A stretch of 51,687 nt of DNA from Bacillota bacterium (GCA_021847575.1 JAJZQO010000012.1:1-51687); one strand, 5' to 3'. Numbered from the stretch's first letter, positions 25,224 to 34,567 are shown. Notes: generated by a model not told the origin, from the sequence alone. Program-made: numbers and translations.

Positions 25224-28200
25224 TTGCGCACTGAGAAGAACCTTGGCCGCCAGGGGCTTAGCATCCAGCGCGTCTACACACGCAAGGGTGACGACCCCTT
25301 TGCATCCGTTGCGTGGGCGAGACGGACCTCGCGCATCACGGATCCGAACGGCAAGGTGATCTTCGAGCTCAAGGATGCGGAGATTCCCGCCGATTGGTCG
25401 CAGGTCGCGGCCGACATCATGGTGTCGAAGTACTTCCGCAAGGCCGGCGTGCCGCAGGCCGACAAGGATGGCAAGCCGGTGCTCGACGCGCAGGGGCAGC
25501 CAGTCCTTGGTGGCGAGACAAGCGCGCGTCAGGTGGTGCACCGCTTGGCTGGCGCCTGGCGTCATCACGCCGAGCGCTATGGCTATTTCGCCACGCCTGA
25601 GGACGCGCAGGCGTTCTACGACGAGCTCGTGTACATGTTGCTGCACCAGATCGCCGCGCCAAACTCGCCGCAGTGGTTCAACACGGGCCTGAGCTGGGCC
25701 TACGGCATCACGGGGCCGGGGCAGGGCCACTACTATGTCGACCCGGACGACGGTGTGCTGAAGGAGTCGCAGGACGCGTACTCGCGCCCGCAGACCTCCG
25801 CGTGCTTCATCCAGTCGGTACGCGACGACCTCGTCGGCGCGGGCGGCATCATGGACCTGTGGCTGCGCGAGAGCCGCATCTTCAAATACGGATCGGGCAC
25901 GGGCACCAACTACTCGAACATCCGCGGCGAGGGCGAGACGCTCTCGGGCGGCGGCACTTCCTCGGGACTCATGTCATTCCTGCGCATCGGCGACCGCGCG
26001 GCCGGCGCCATCAAGTCCGGCGGCACGACGCGCCGGGCAGCGAAGATGGTCGTCGTCAACGTCGACCACCCCGACATCGAGCAGTTCATCGACTGGAAGG
26101 TGGCCGAGGAGCGCAAGGTGGCGGCCCTGATCGCCGCCGGCTACCCGGGCGACTTCAATGGAGAGGCATACGCGACCGTTTCCGGTCAGAACTCGAACAA
26201 CTCGGTGCGGGTCACGAACGACTTCCTGAACACCGTTGCCGAGGACCGGGACTGGAATCTCACCTGGCGCACAACCGGGGAGGTCAAGAAGACGCTCAAG
26301 GCGCGCGACCTCTGGGACAAGATCGCGCGTGCCGCATGGGCCTGCGCCGACCCCGGCATCCAGTACGACAGTACCACGAACGAGTGGCACACCGTGCCGC
26401 AGTCCGGGCGGATCAACGCTTCCAACCCTTGCGTCACCGGAGACACCCGCGTGGCCACCGCGTACGGTTGGCGGCGGATCGACGAACTCGTGGGCGAACA
26501 CCCGCTTCTGAACGTCGGCGGTGGGCAAGCCGTGGCCAAGTCGGTCTTCCCGACAGGCGTCAAGGACGTTTACCGGTTGCGTACCCAGGCCGGGTACTCC
26601 GTCACGGTGACCGCCGATCACCCTGTGTTCACCTTGAACCGCGGCGATGTGCCGGCGCGGGAGCTGAGCGTGGACGACGAGGTGTTGCTGCAGGGCGCCG
26701 GATTCGGCGGGCAGCATCTCGATCGCGAGTTGGCCGAGATCATCGGTCTCGCTCTGGGCGAAGGCTGCGTCACGGAATCCAACGGCCAGCGCCAGGTCGA
26801 CATCACGGTGGCCCTCGAAGAGGCGTCTGCGCTCGGGCCCCACATCGGGTACCTCTACGACAGGAAGCCGAACCGGCCGACCGAGGGCGTGGTGACGACA
26901 GCGACATCGAGCCGTTTCGGTACATCCATACAGGGAATCGTGCCGGAGCTCGAGCGCTACGCGATCCTCGACCGGGGCGCGGACAGGGCCCTGCGGGAAG
27001 ATGCGTTCTATCTTGACGAGGCATCGGCGGCTGCCATGTTGCGCGGATTGTTCACCAGCGATGCCACCGTTTCGGACTTGAACGACAAGGGGCACTACGT
27101 CTCGCTCGAGGCCACCTCGATCACCCTGCTGGAGCAGGTCCAATTGTTGCTGCTGAGCTTCGGCGTCAAGTCGAAGCTCTACAAGAACAGGCGCGGCGGC
27201 AACCGCCACGCCCCCCGCCCCGGCGGACGCGGGGATCAGCGCGAATATCCGGTCCAGCAGAGGCACAGCCTGCGCATTTCGCGGAAGTCGCGCGTCCTGT
27301 TCGAGAACAAGATCGGTTTCCTGCCTGGTAGCGCGAAGGCGGAGCAGCTACGTGGCTTGAACGCGACGCGCGCCAGGTATCAGGAATGCACCACCATGTC
27401 GTTTGGCGGTGGATTCACGGATAAGTTCGTTTCCCTAGAAGCCCTAGGCAGGGCGCCGGTCTACGACCTGACCGAACCGACGACCGACCATTTCGTGGCG
27501 TCGGGGATCGTCGTCCACAACTGCAGCGAATATCTCTTCCTGGACGACTCGGCCTGCAACTTGGCCTCGCTCAACCTGATGAAGTTCTTCGACGTGGAGA
27601 GGGCGCACTTCGACGTCGAGACGTTCCGCCAGGCTACGAGGATCTGGACGATCGTGCTCGAGATCTCTGTGCTGATGAGCCAGTTCCCGAGTGCCGAGAT
27701 CGCGCAAGTGAGTTACGACTTCCGCACGCTCGGCCTTGGCTACGCGAACCTCGGCGCTCTGCTGATGGTTTCCGGCATGCCGTACGACTCTGACGAAGGT
27801 CGAGCGCTCGCGGCAGGGATAACTGCCCTCATGACGGGAGAGTCTTACGCAACTTCGGCCGAGATGGCGAGGGCGCTCGGACCCTTCACCGGCTTCGAGC
27901 GCAACCGTGCCGACATGCTGCGCGTTATTCGCAACCACCGCAGGGCCGCCTACCGAACTGCGGAACTCGAATACGAAGGGCTCGAGGTAAAGCCGCAGGG
28001 GATCGCGCAGGAACTGTGTCCCGCGAACATCCTCGAGGGGGCGCACCAGGCCTGGGACCGCGCCCTCGCGCTCGGCGAGGAGTGGGGCTATCGCAACGCG
28101 CAGGTCTCGCTGCTGGCCCCGACGGGCACGATCGGACTGCTGATGGACTGCGATACCACGGGCGTCGAGCCGGACTTCGCTCTCGTCAAGTTCAAGAAGC

Positions 28201-29591
28201 TGGCCGGCGGCGGCTACTTCAAGATCGTCAACCAATCGGTGAAGCCGGCGCTCCAGCACCTCGGCTACTCGGCCGAGGAGATCGAAGAAATACTCCGCTA
28301 CGCCGTCGGCAGCATGACGCTTAAGGGTGCCCCTGGCGTGTCGCGGGAGGCTCTCAAGGCCAAGGGCCTGACGGACGAGGAGATCGCGCGGGTCGAGGAT
28401 GCCCTGCCGGGTGTGTTCGAACTGGGCTACGCCCTGTCGCCGTGGGTGGTCGGCGAAGCTGCACTTGGCCGTCTGGGCATCAAGGCGGAGGAACTGCACA
28501 AACCCGGTTTCGACCTTGCCCGCCAGTTGGGCTTCACGCCGGAGGAGATCCGGAAGACATCGGATTACGCCTGTGGCCTCCAGACGGTGGAGGGCGCACC
28601 GCACCTGCGGGAGGAGGACCTGCCGGTCTTCGACTGCGCCAACCGTTGCGGCACGATCGGCCAACGCTTCATCCACTACCTGGGCCATATCCGGATGATG
28701 GGCGCCGTGCAGCCCTTCCTATCGGGCGGCATCTCCAAGACGATCAACATGCCGAGCGAGGCCTCCGTGGACGATGTCAAGCAGGCCTACTGGGAAAGCT
28801 GGCAACTCGGCCTCAAAGCGATTGCGATCTACCGCGACGGTTCGAAGCTGTCGCAGCCGCTTTCCACGTCGACTGCCGAAAAAGCGGAGGACAAGAAGGA
28901 GGAGCCGAAAGCGGCTTCTGTGGCAGCGGCCGTGGCGCCGGCCCAGGCTGTACGCAAGCGGCGGCCCTTGCCCTCGAAGCGCTTCGGCTTCACCCAGGAG
29001 GCGCGTATCGCCGGCCACAAGCTTTACCTGCGCACCGGAGAATACGAGGACGGGGCCCTTGGCGAGATCTTCATCGACATGCACAAGGAAGGCGCCTCTT
29101 TCCGCAGCCTGATCAACATGTTCGCGATCGCGGTCTCGAAGGGTCTGCAGTACGGCGTGCCGCTCGACGAGTTCGTCGACACCTTCACGTTCACGCGTTT
29201 CGAGCCACAGGGGATTGTAGAGGGACATCCGAACATCAAGCTCGCTACGTCCGTGATCGACTTCGTCTTCCGCGTACTGGGCATGGAGTATCTCGGGCGG
29301 ACCGACTTCGTCCAGGTGAAGCCCATCGATGACGGCAACGAACACGTGAGCCCGCAGCAGAACTTGAGCGAGCAAAGAGCCCCCGCTCGTCCGGCGGCGG
29401 AGCCCGCGGCGGAGAAACCGCCAGTCGTGCCGCAGCCTGCACTCGAGATCCGGCCGCGCGACGCGATGGACGAACAGCTGTCGCAGCTCATGGGTGATGC
29501 ACCGATCTGCGACCAGTGCGGGCACATCACGGTACGCAACGGATCGTGCTACAAGTGCCTCAATTGCGGCAACAGCATCGGTTGCTCCTGA
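25224..29591 (+). CDS. nrdJ: adenosylcobalamin-dependent (class II) ribonucleotide reductase containing an intein
   Basis: Reduces ribonucleotides to deoxyribonucleotides using a cobalamin-generated thiyl radical. The 1455 residues include a 364-residue intein (403-766); the mature enzyme would have 1091. The exteins show [47 protein letters not shown] (split by the intein), [21 protein letters not shown], and a C-terminal double CxxC ribbon (CDQCG, CLNCG) that likely delivers electrons. TTG at 25224 has AGGAGG seven bases upstream. A Lys/Ala/Pro-rich linker lies near 29350-29440. No other reductase class is seen in the window. Confidence 0.95.
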   Translation: MRTEKNLGRQGLSIQRVYTRKGDDPFASVAWARRTSRITDPNGKVIFELKDAEIPADWSQVAADIMVSKYFRKAGVPQADKDGKPVLDAQGQPVLGGETSARQVVHRLAGAWRHHAERYGYFATPEDAQAFYDELVYMLLHQIAAPNSPQWFNTGLSWAYGITGPGQGHYYVDPDDGVLKESQDAYSRPQTSACFIQSVRDDLVGAGGIMDLWLRESRIFKYGSGTGTNYSNIRGEGETLSGGGTSSGLMSFLRIGDRAAGAIKSGGTTRRAAKMVVVNVDHPDIEQFIDWKVAEERKVAALIAAGYPGDFNGEAYATVSGQNSNNSVRVTNDFLNTVAEDRDWNLTWRTTGEVKKTLKARDLWDKIARAAWACADPGIQYDSTTNEWHTVPQSGRINASNPCVTGDTRVATAYGWRRIDELVGEHPLLNVGGGQAVAKSVFPTGVKDVYRLRTQAGYSVTVTADHPVFTLNRGDVPARELSVDDEVLLQGAGFGGQHLDRELAEIIGLALGEGCVTESNGQRQVDITVALEEASALGPHIGYLYDRKPNRPTEGVVTTATSSRFGTSIQGIVPELERYAILDRGADRALREDAFYLDEASAAAMLRGLFTSDATVSDLNDKGHYVSLEATSITLLEQVQLLLLSFGVKSKLYKNRRGGNRHAPRPGGRGDQREYPVQQRHSLRISRKSRVLFENKIGFLPGSAKAEQLRGLNATRARYQECTTMSFGGGFTDKFVSLEALGRAPVYDLTEPTTDHFVASGIVVHNCSEYLFLDDSACNLASLNLMKFFDVERAHFDVETFRQATRIWTIVLEISVLMSQFPSAEIAQVSYDFRTLGLGYANLGALLMVSGMPYDSDEGRALAAGITALMTGESYATSAEMARALGPFTGFERNRADMLRVIRNHRRAAYRTAELEYEGLEVKPQGIAQELCPANILEGAHQAWDRALALGEEWGYRNAQVSLLAPTGTIGLLMDCDTTGVEPDFALVKFKKLAGGGYFKIVNQSVKPALQHLGYSAEEIEEILRYAVGSMTLKGAPGVSREALKAKGLTDEEIARVEDALPGVFELGYALSPWVVGEAALGRLGIKAEELHKPGFDLARQLGFTPEEIRKTSDYACGLQTVEGAPHLREEDLPVFDCANRCGTIGQRFIHYLGHIRMMGAVQPFLSGGISKTINMPSEASVDDVKQAYWESWQLGLKAIAIYRDGSKLSQPLSTSTAEKAEDKKEEPKAASVAAAVAPAQAVRKRRPLPSKRFGFTQEARIAGHKLYLRTGEYEDGALGEIFIDMHKEGASFRSLINMFAIAVSKGLQYGVPLDEFVDTFTFTRFEPQGIVEGHPNIKLATSVIDFVFRVLGMEYLGRTDFVQVKPIDDGNEHVSPQQNLSEQRAPARPAAEPAAEKPPVVPQPALEIRPRDAMDEQLSQLMGDAPICDQCGHITVRNGSCYKCLNCGNSIGCS
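26430..27521 (+). other. intein in NrdJ with LAGLIDADG-type endonuclease domain
   Basis: Protein-splicing element, 364 residues, encoded in frame. Block [11 protein letters not shown] starts with the nucleophilic Cys; block B is TADHPVFT (TxxH); the endonuclease motifs are [11 protein letters not shown] (block C, Glu in place of Asp) and [11 protein letters not shown] (block E); blocks F and G are [16 protein letters not shown] and IVVHN, ending in Asn. The +1 extein residue is Cys. All residues needed for splicing are present. The endonuclease motifs keep one acidic residue each, so homing activity is possible. Confidence 0.93.
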
Positions 29592-29673
29592 AACTGAGCC
29601 CCAGAAAGCAGCGCGCGAAGGACCTTGCACGGTATGCGAGGCCCTTCGCGTTCCGTCTCTCGAGAGGAGCCAA

Positions 29674-30075
29674 CTACAGATTTCCATTGGAGGAGCAGCA
29701 CCGCTCTTCCAACCAGCTGACGAGCATCTCCTCGCTGACGTTGCCGGCGGCCAACTCAAGCATGTGAACGTAGAGATCTTCCTCAGGCGTGTCGAGCTGC
29801 CATCCGTTCAAGTCCAAGAACAGCAGAAGTACAACGAGCGCCACCCGCTTGTTGCCGTCGATAAAGGGATGATCCCTCGTTAGCGCATAGGCGTATGCGG
29901 CCGCAAGCCTCGGAACACTCGCGCTGTTTTCGTACAGCCACACATTTCGAGGGTGAGCGAGAGCGGCCTCCATGAGACCGGCGTCTCGGATGCCAGGTGA
30001 ACCGCCGTGCTCGGCGATTTGTCGGCCATGGACGGCTCTCACCACGGACGCGTGAACCCAGATCGGTTCACGCAT
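29674..30075 (-). CDS. doc: Fic/Doc-family toxin
   Basis: A 133-residue death-on-curing type protein. The Doc/Fic motif appears as HPFIDGNKR, the catalytic loop that in Doc phosphorylates and inactivates elongation factor Tu. Surrounding helices (SPGIRDAGLMEAALAHP, AYAYALTRDHPF) match the Doc family and its usual length of about 125-135. ATG at 30075 directly follows the antitoxin stop codon, so the genes are coupled. Likely mobile or addiction module; it opens the accessory island after nrdJ. Confidence 0.9.
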   Translation of the reverse strand: MREPIWVHASVVRAVHGRQIAEHGGSPGIRDAGLMEAALAHPRNVWLYENSASVPRLAAAYAYALTRDHPFIDGNKRVALVVLLLFLDLNGWQLDTPEEDLYVHMLELAAGNVSEEMLVSWLEERCCSSNGNL

Positions 30076-30300
30076 CTACTTGGCAAGTCTTCGGAGCACA
30101 TCCTTGTGTTTCCTCATGATGGCTTCGGCGCGGTCCATCTGCTCTGCCGTTTCGGGGTTATACGGTGTGAGTAAGATCCCGTCAGGTGCCTCGCTCACGT
30201 AGAGGCTGTCACCCTTGTCGACCCGGAGCCTTGAGAGAATCTCCTTTGGTAGGACGACCCCAGCCGAGTTCCCGACCGTCGTGATCCGAAGTACAGGCAC
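30076..30300 (-). CDS. AbrB/MazE-type antitoxin
   Basis: A 74-residue DNA-binding antitoxin with a swapped-hairpin AbrB domain at residues 1-45 (ITTVGNSAGVVLPKEIL, RVDKGDSLYV) and a C-terminal tail that would neutralise the Doc toxin. GTG at 30300 has GGAGGT six bases upstream. A SigA promoter lies 22-49 bases further upstream. Autoregulation of the operon by antitoxin-toxin complex is expected from the family. Confidence 0.88.
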   Translation of the reverse strand: MPVLRITTVGNSAGVVLPKEILSRLRVDKGDSLYVSEAPDGILLTPYNPETAEQMDRAEAIMRKHKDVLRRLAK

Positions 30301-30321
30301 GTGACCACCTCCACGCTGGAG

Positions 30322-30349
30322 ATTATAACACCCGTAGGTACAAGATCAA
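30322..30349 (-). promoter_or_regulatory. SigA promoter of the toxin-antitoxin operon
   Basis: On the minus strand TTGATC (30344-30349) and a perfect TATAAT (30322-30327) are separated by 16 bases, just upstream of the antitoxin ribosome binding site. Confidence 0.75.
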
Positions 30350-30460
30350 CTCCTGCTGTGATGAGCAGGCGCACTCAAGCCCGCCGATCGGGTGAAATGC
30401 GACATGGTGTGAATATGCGCACCTTACCAGTAAACCGGGCTGGCACGGCTGGCAAGGGCA

Positions 30461-30480
30461 AGAGAGAGAGAGAGAGAGAG
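30461..30480. repeat. (AG)10 dinucleotide repeat
   Basis: Ten uninterrupted AG units in the otherwise gene-free stretch 30350-30626. Such tracts are prone to slipped-strand length change. No convincing reading frame or promoter is positioned to be switched by it, so a phase-variation role is not supported here. Confidence 0.9.
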
Positions 30481-30626
30481 TACTTCCCGACAAAAGTGCT
30501 GGCCAGATGCTGGCTCGACTGGAGGTGTCTTGAACATGGGGGCTGTGACGCTCTTTCATCGTCGACACAGGGTCAGATCGAAGCGACTCATGGGTTTCAT
30601 GTGTGCGCTGAGGACTGGACAGAGCG

Positions 30627-31127
30627 GTGGATGGCCCGCTTCATCGACGCACTCTGCAACACCCGGAGTTCCGCGAGCAGTTCAAGTGGCAACCTCAACA
30701 GATCGGCCATGGTCATCCCACTGATACCGTCGCCTTGCCGGGCGGAGAGGCGGAGATCGACCGCGATCTGGCACCCGCCACTGCCGCGTTGAACGCCGCA
30801 GGCGTCCGCACCGCCAACTGTTGCCAAGGAGGCGCCGGAGCGACGGCTTACATCACCCTCGCTTCAGGGGCCGCCTTCCCACCGGAGTTCGTCGCCTCCT
30901 GGTCGGGTGCCGGCTTCTTCGCCAGTTCGCGTGATGTGTATGCCCTCGCGCCGTTCGGACTCGAGGATGAGGCGGCCGCTGGGTTTCGCCGATCGCTCGC
31001 TGACTGGATTGACGGGAATCTGGATCGAACGGGTGAGCGCTATGGGGTCAGGAGGCCCCGGCCGAACTCGCTCCCCGCATTACCTGTCTCCTGCCAGAAA
31101 TCCGAGGCGCAAAGCGGGAGCAAGTAA
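30627..31127 (+). CDS. conserved hypothetical protein, possibly frameshifted at the N-terminus
   Basis: A 166-residue reading frame with a protein-like centre: VALPGGEAEIDRDLAPATAAL followed by GVRTANCCQGG, a pattern I recall from uncharacterised proteins with a CxG-type motif after an acidic PxxxAL helix. GTG at 30627 lacks a good ribosome binding site. A neighbouring frame opens with ATG at 30631 (MARFIDAL) and the two read as one plausible N-terminus if one base near 30650 is lost or gained. Either the gene starts at the GTG or it is slightly decayed. Function unknown. Confidence 0.45.
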   Translation: MDGPLHRRTLQHPEFREQFKWQPQQIGHGHPTDTVALPGGEAEIDRDLAPATAALNAAGVRTANCCQGGAGATAYITLASGAAFPPEFVASWSGAGFFASSRDVYALAPFGLEDEAAAGFRRSLADWIDGNLDRTGERYGVRRPRPNSLPALPVSCQKSEAQSGSK

Positions 31128-31217
31128 TAGGCATTCCTGAACTTGAGTGTGAACCGCAGGCCCTCACTGCCAGGGCAAGCCGGCGGTTCCGTTCGTATTT
31201 GTGGGGGAGGTGGACAC

Positions 31218-31470
31218 ATGCTGGATCTCCGCGACTTCCAGCAGGAGGCCGTCGACGCCCTTGTGACCGAGGCCCGCGGGGGGTGCGGGTTATCCCGGCC
31301 GGCGGCGGCAAGACGCTCATCGTCGCTGCCCTGTCGCGACAGGCCCATGGCTAGCTAGGTACTCATGCTCGTCCACCGAGATGAGCTGGGACAACAGGCG
31401 GTCGAGACGTTTGGCTGGGGAGGCACCGCCTGTCACCTGCTACATGAAAGCACTCGATGCGGGCGCTCTT
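31218..31470 (+). pseudogene. remnant of a superfamily II (DEAD/DEAH-type) helicase
   Basis: Fragments of one helicase appear in sequence but in different frames: the Q-motif-like LRDFQQEAVDAL after ATG 31218, then a frameshift at the G run near 31277, then Walker A VIPAGGGKTLIVAAL, a TAG stop at 31351, and then motif Ia VLMLVHRDELGQQAVETFG. The rest of the protein (motifs II-VI) is missing. The gene is therefore inactivated by a frameshift, a stop and a 3' truncation. It was probably a UvrB/Res-type helicase carried on a mobile element. Confidence 0.8.
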
Positions 31471-31788
31471 CTCTGGCTCTTTCCCCGGATTCTGCTAGGC
31501 ATGACGTGGACGATTGCCTTTGTCCTGTCACCGCATGAGCGTTATTTCGCAAGCCGATCTGCGATTCGGCAGTCAAGGCAGCGTGGGGAAGCCGGGAAGG
31601 GGGGCGCCCTATGCGCCTGACAAATCGGCGCTTTTGGAAGCACTTGATTGCGGTTGACGGAAGGGGCCCGGCGGGTGACCAGAGAACTTTGAGGATGCAA
31701 TATTTGCGAGGTGCTGTCAGGGCACCTTCATCGCGGCAGTGAGACCATTGTTCCCGGAGCTCCGTGGTGGACCAGGAGGTGTGCGCTG
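31471..31788. other. gene-free stretch between helicase remnant and DUF4330 gene
   Basis: About 320 bases with no supported gene. A small open frame with a hydrophobic stretch overlaps the helicase remnant but shows no family features. An AGGAGG at 31774-31779 serves the next gene. Confidence 0.5.
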
Positions 31789-32277
31789 TTGCGACTTAGG
31801 TTCAATGGATTCGACGCCGTCGTGCTTGTGCTCGTATTGGTATTTGCCGGCCTTCTGCTGCGAAGTGCGTTCAGACATGCGCCGGCCACAGCGACAGCTG
31901 GTATAGCTCCCGCAACTCGTACCGTTGTCTTCACCCTGACTACCATGCCGACGCGCTACGCCGGCACGCTCGTTGGGCACCTGCAGCTGCCCGGACCGAT
32001 TATGGTCCAGACCAGCGGCAATTTCGTGCCGATGGGAACGTTGAACCACGTCAGTGTGGCACCTTACACGTACACCGTGAATGACGGTACCGGCAACCTT
32101 GTCAAGACAACAGACCCGACCGAGCACGTATTGGACATGATCGTCGTCGCCAAGGCGGTGGTCAGTGACAAGACGGTCTCGATCAACGGCACGCCTTATT
32201 ACATTGACCAGCATGCAGTCTTCCACCAGGGCGGCTCGCAATTCGAGGCCGTCATCACCAACGAGCAGGTACGCTGA
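31789..32277 (+). CDS. DUF4330-like membrane-anchored protein
   Basis: A 162-residue protein with one N-terminal membrane helix (about residues 6-26, rich in Val and Leu) and an extracytoplasmic beta-rich domain. FNGFDAVVLVLVLVFAGLLL closely resembles the start of DUF4330 proteins, whose function is unknown but which sit near polysaccharide or O-antigen genes. TTG at 31789 has AGGAGG nine bases upstream. The next gene, an O-antigen-ligase-like protein, begins three bases after the stop, so the two are cotranscribed and probably work together at the cell surface. Confidence 0.65.
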   Translation: MRLRFNGFDAVVLVLVLVFAGLLLRSAFRHAPATATAGIAPATRTVVFTLTTMPTRYAGTLVGHLQLPGPIMVQTSGNFVPMGTLNHVSVAPYTYTVNDGTGNLVKTTDPTEHVLDMIVVAKAVVSDKTVSINGTPYYIDQHAVFHQGGSQFEAVITNEQVR

Positions 32278-32280
32278 ACT

Positions 32281-33873
32281 GTGGGTGGGCTGATGACGTG
32301 GGTCGAGGGTAGCGGCCTCTATACCCTGGCGAGGCAACTGAATCGCGGCCTGTGGCGACTGTGGCTCGACTCCGTCGTGGGCAGGGCGTTCAATTCAAGC
32401 CTAAGGGCCTCGTGGCGTCGGTCCGGAACGGCCTGCGTTGTCCACGGCATTGGAGTGTGGATGCGCCAGAGCTTCATCATCTCCTTCTTCGCCTCCGCCA
32501 TCAGCCCGCAGCCATCCGTTGTGACGGCCTGGCTCCAGCGAGCGACAGGGCCAGAGCGGGAGATGTTCCGCGCCACTTCAGTCGAGAAGCTCCTGCTCTA
32601 CTTTGTCGTCTTCTTCGTCCCGATCGAGCTCTGGCTGATCACCCGCATTCCATCCAGCGCCAAGTACCTTGGTGATCTGGCTCTCGCTGCGCTCCTGGTC
32701 GGGACGCTCATTCGTGTCCAACAGGCAGGCTGGCCTCTGCGGCGGACGCCAGCCGATCTGCCGGTGCTGCTCCTGCTCGCTGTCGCGGTGGTCTCCACGC
32801 TTTGGAACGCGGTGCCATTGCACATCGCGCTCTTCGGCGTGCGGGCCTATGTCGAGTATTACGCTCTCTACCTTGTGTTGGCGTATATACCGCTGGCGGA
32901 TCGCGAGCGTCGGGCGCTGCTGCTCTGGTTCATCGCTCTCGGCGTGGCGATCGCGATTTTCGGCGACGCACAAAGGCTGTTGCACGTCGCGACACCGCGC
33001 CAGTGGCTGTCGACGCTCGAGGCGGCCACCACGCGCGCCTTCGGCACGATGGGCAACCCGAACACGTTCGGCGCCTTCCTCGTTGGACTGCTGGCCTTGC
33101 TCATGTCGCTGCTCGTAATGCCCGTACGTGGTGGTATCAGACTTCTGGCCCTCGCCGGGATCGTCGTCGCGTTTCCGGCCCTCGCGTTCACGCTTTCGCG
33201 CGAGGCGCTGGTTGCCGCCGCGTTCACCGCACTGTGCATCGGCGTCATTGCGGACCGTCGGGTCCTGATCGTCGTGGTCGTCGCGGCCCTGGCACTACCA
33301 CTGCTGGACCCGCACGTCGTCTCGCGCTTCGCCGAGTTGCTCAGTGGCAGCTATATCCGCATGAGCAGCTCGTACGGGCGGATTCTCTTCTGGGAGCGCG
33401 GTCTGCAGGCCTTTCTGGCCCAGCCGCTCGTCGGCTGGGGGCCAGGTCGCTTTGGCGGCAGCATCGCGCACATTTACGGATCCCCGGTCTACCAGATCTA
33501 CAAGCTGAATCTGAACCCTATCATCGATTCGCAGCATGTACAAACCTTGGTGGAACTCGGCATTCTCGGCTACATCGCCTACCTGTGGCTTGGTATCGCT
33601 GCTTGGCGAGCGGGACTCAAGCTCTTCCGCGGGGACAGCGACCCCTTCTGGCGCGCGATGGGCCTTGCGCTCGCGGCCGGCACGCTTGGCCTCTGGATCC
33701 AGTCCCTCTTCGCCTCGCTGCTTGAGACGCACCAAGTCATCCTCGTTTTCTGGCTGCTCTTTGGGATGGTCGCGTACCGCCTACGGACAATGGAGCGGGC
33801 GAGCTCGGCAGGCCAGACCGAGTGGGCTGAGACGGCAACCGACCAGGTCGGTCTGTCAGGTCGGTCTTCCTGA
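32281..33873 (+). CDS. O-antigen ligase / polymerase family membrane protein
   Basis: A 530-residue integral membrane protein with about ten or more predicted helices from residue 100 onwards. The large extracytoplasmic loop with GNPNTFGAFLVGLLAL and, later, GRILFWERGLQAFLAQPLVGWGPGRFGG matches the Wzy_C (O-antigen ligase/polymerase) family, which joins or transfers polysaccharide repeats outside the membrane. GTG at 32281 follows the DUF4330 stop; ATG 32293 is an alternative. No glycosyltransferases are adjacent, so this pair is an orphan of a surface-polysaccharide system. Substrate unknown. Confidence 0.85.
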   Translation: MGGLMTWVEGSGLYTLARQLNRGLWRLWLDSVVGRAFNSSLRASWRRSGTACVVHGIGVWMRQSFIISFFASAISPQPSVVTAWLQRATGPEREMFRATSVEKLLLYFVVFFVPIELWLITRIPSSAKYLGDLALAALLVGTLIRVQQAGWPLRRTPADLPVLLLLAVAVVSTLWNAVPLHIALFGVRAYVEYYALYLVLAYIPLADRERRALLLWFIALGVAIAIFGDAQRLLHVATPRQWLSTLEAATTRAFGTMGNPNTFGAFLVGLLALLMSLLVMPVRGGIRLLALAGIVVAFPALAFTLSREALVAAAFTALCIGVIADRRVLIVVVVAALALPLLDPHVVSRFAELLSGSYIRMSSSYGRILFWERGLQAFLAQPLVGWGPGRFGGSIAHIYGSPVYQIYKLNLNPIIDSQHVQTLVELGILGYIAYLWLGIAAWRAGLKLFRGDSDPFWRAMGLALAAGTLGLWIQSLFASLLETHQVILVFWLLFGMVAYRLRTMERASSAGQTEWAETATDQVGLSGRSS

Positions 33874-33959
33874 CGCGGACGGTTTGCGCTGCGGGCCTCC
33901 TGCGCCCGCCGCCGCCGCACCCTCGAGGCTGTGGCAGGTGGATGCGACCGTTCCGTTAG

Positions 33960-34223
33960 ACCTATCCCAAATACCCCGGCTGCCATTGCCACGCCGACCC
34001 GCCTCGCCTGCACGGACCTTACTTCCAACTCACGCGCAAGGTGGCGGCCAAGACCGTAACACGCCGCCTCACCCTACAACAGGCTGATCTCTACAAGGAA
34101 TGGCTCGCCAACGAACGTCGCCTTCGTCAGATCGTCAGCGAGATGGAGCACGTCTCTGCTGAGGCCATCGAGATCATCCTCCGGTCACATCCCGACAGCC
34201 CCGAAACCACCTCCGAACAGTAA
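33960..34223 (+). pseudogene. 5'-truncated DUF6788-type gene (mobile-element associated)
   Basis: Reading from just after the TAG at 33957 gives a PGCHCHADPPRLHGPYFQL segment, then TRKVAAKTVTRRLTLQQA and a helical C-terminus to the TAA at 34221. The CxC-(x)-DPPRLHGPY-(x)-KTVTRRLT pattern is that of DUF6788 proteins, which occur near transposons. The N-terminal part and a start codon for the conserved region are lost; a GTG at 34041 could yield only a 60-residue tail. Probably a remnant of a mobile element. Confidence 0.6.
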
Positions 34224-34237
34224 ATGGCCAAACACGA

Positions 34238-34272
34238 GAGATCATGTCGGACCCAAGGTCCGACACGATCTC
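34238..34272. repeat. 16-bp inverted repeat at the truncation point of TnpA
   Basis: Arms 34238-34253 and 34257-34272 are complementary in 15 of 16 positions with a three-base centre. The right arm is part of the TnpA coding sequence (EIVSD); the left arm is its inverted copy. The arrangement looks like a fold-back or template-switch breakpoint. Confidence 0.8.
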
Positions 34273-34524
34273 GAACGTCCAGCCCTGGCGGGCGCAATAC
34301 AACTCCAGGACCTGCTTCTGCCGCTCGAAGTCGTCCTTCTGGTCGTGGCTCGACACACGCGCGTAGGCGATCGTTCGGCGCTCGTCCGGCGCGGCACCTC
34401 TCAGGCTTGATCCTGGCCAATAGCGGCGATGCTTTCCGGCCGTGTGTTCAGGAATCAGATTGCCCTCTGCTTCCCACCGGCTGAGTGTCGTGATGGAGAC
34501 GCCCAAGGCTTTGGCCGCCTCACC

Positions 34525-34567
34525 AATCTCTCCTAACCTCTCCATATTGGAGAGGTTAGGAGAGATT
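34525..34567. repeat. 19-bp perfect inverted repeat at the 5' end of IS607 tnpA
   Basis: Arms 34525-34543 and 34549-34567 are perfectly complementary around ATATT. The repeat covers the probable tnpA start codon (34544) and the first codons. It may be a recombinase binding site or element end, or an autoregulatory operator or translation-blocking hairpin. Confidence 0.9.

Noticed and set aside
30301-30792. 163-codon frame containing the (AG)10 repeat as a phase-variable gene
   Set aside because: The frame is low in protein-like composition, overlaps the antitoxin promoter, and has no ribosome binding site or motif.
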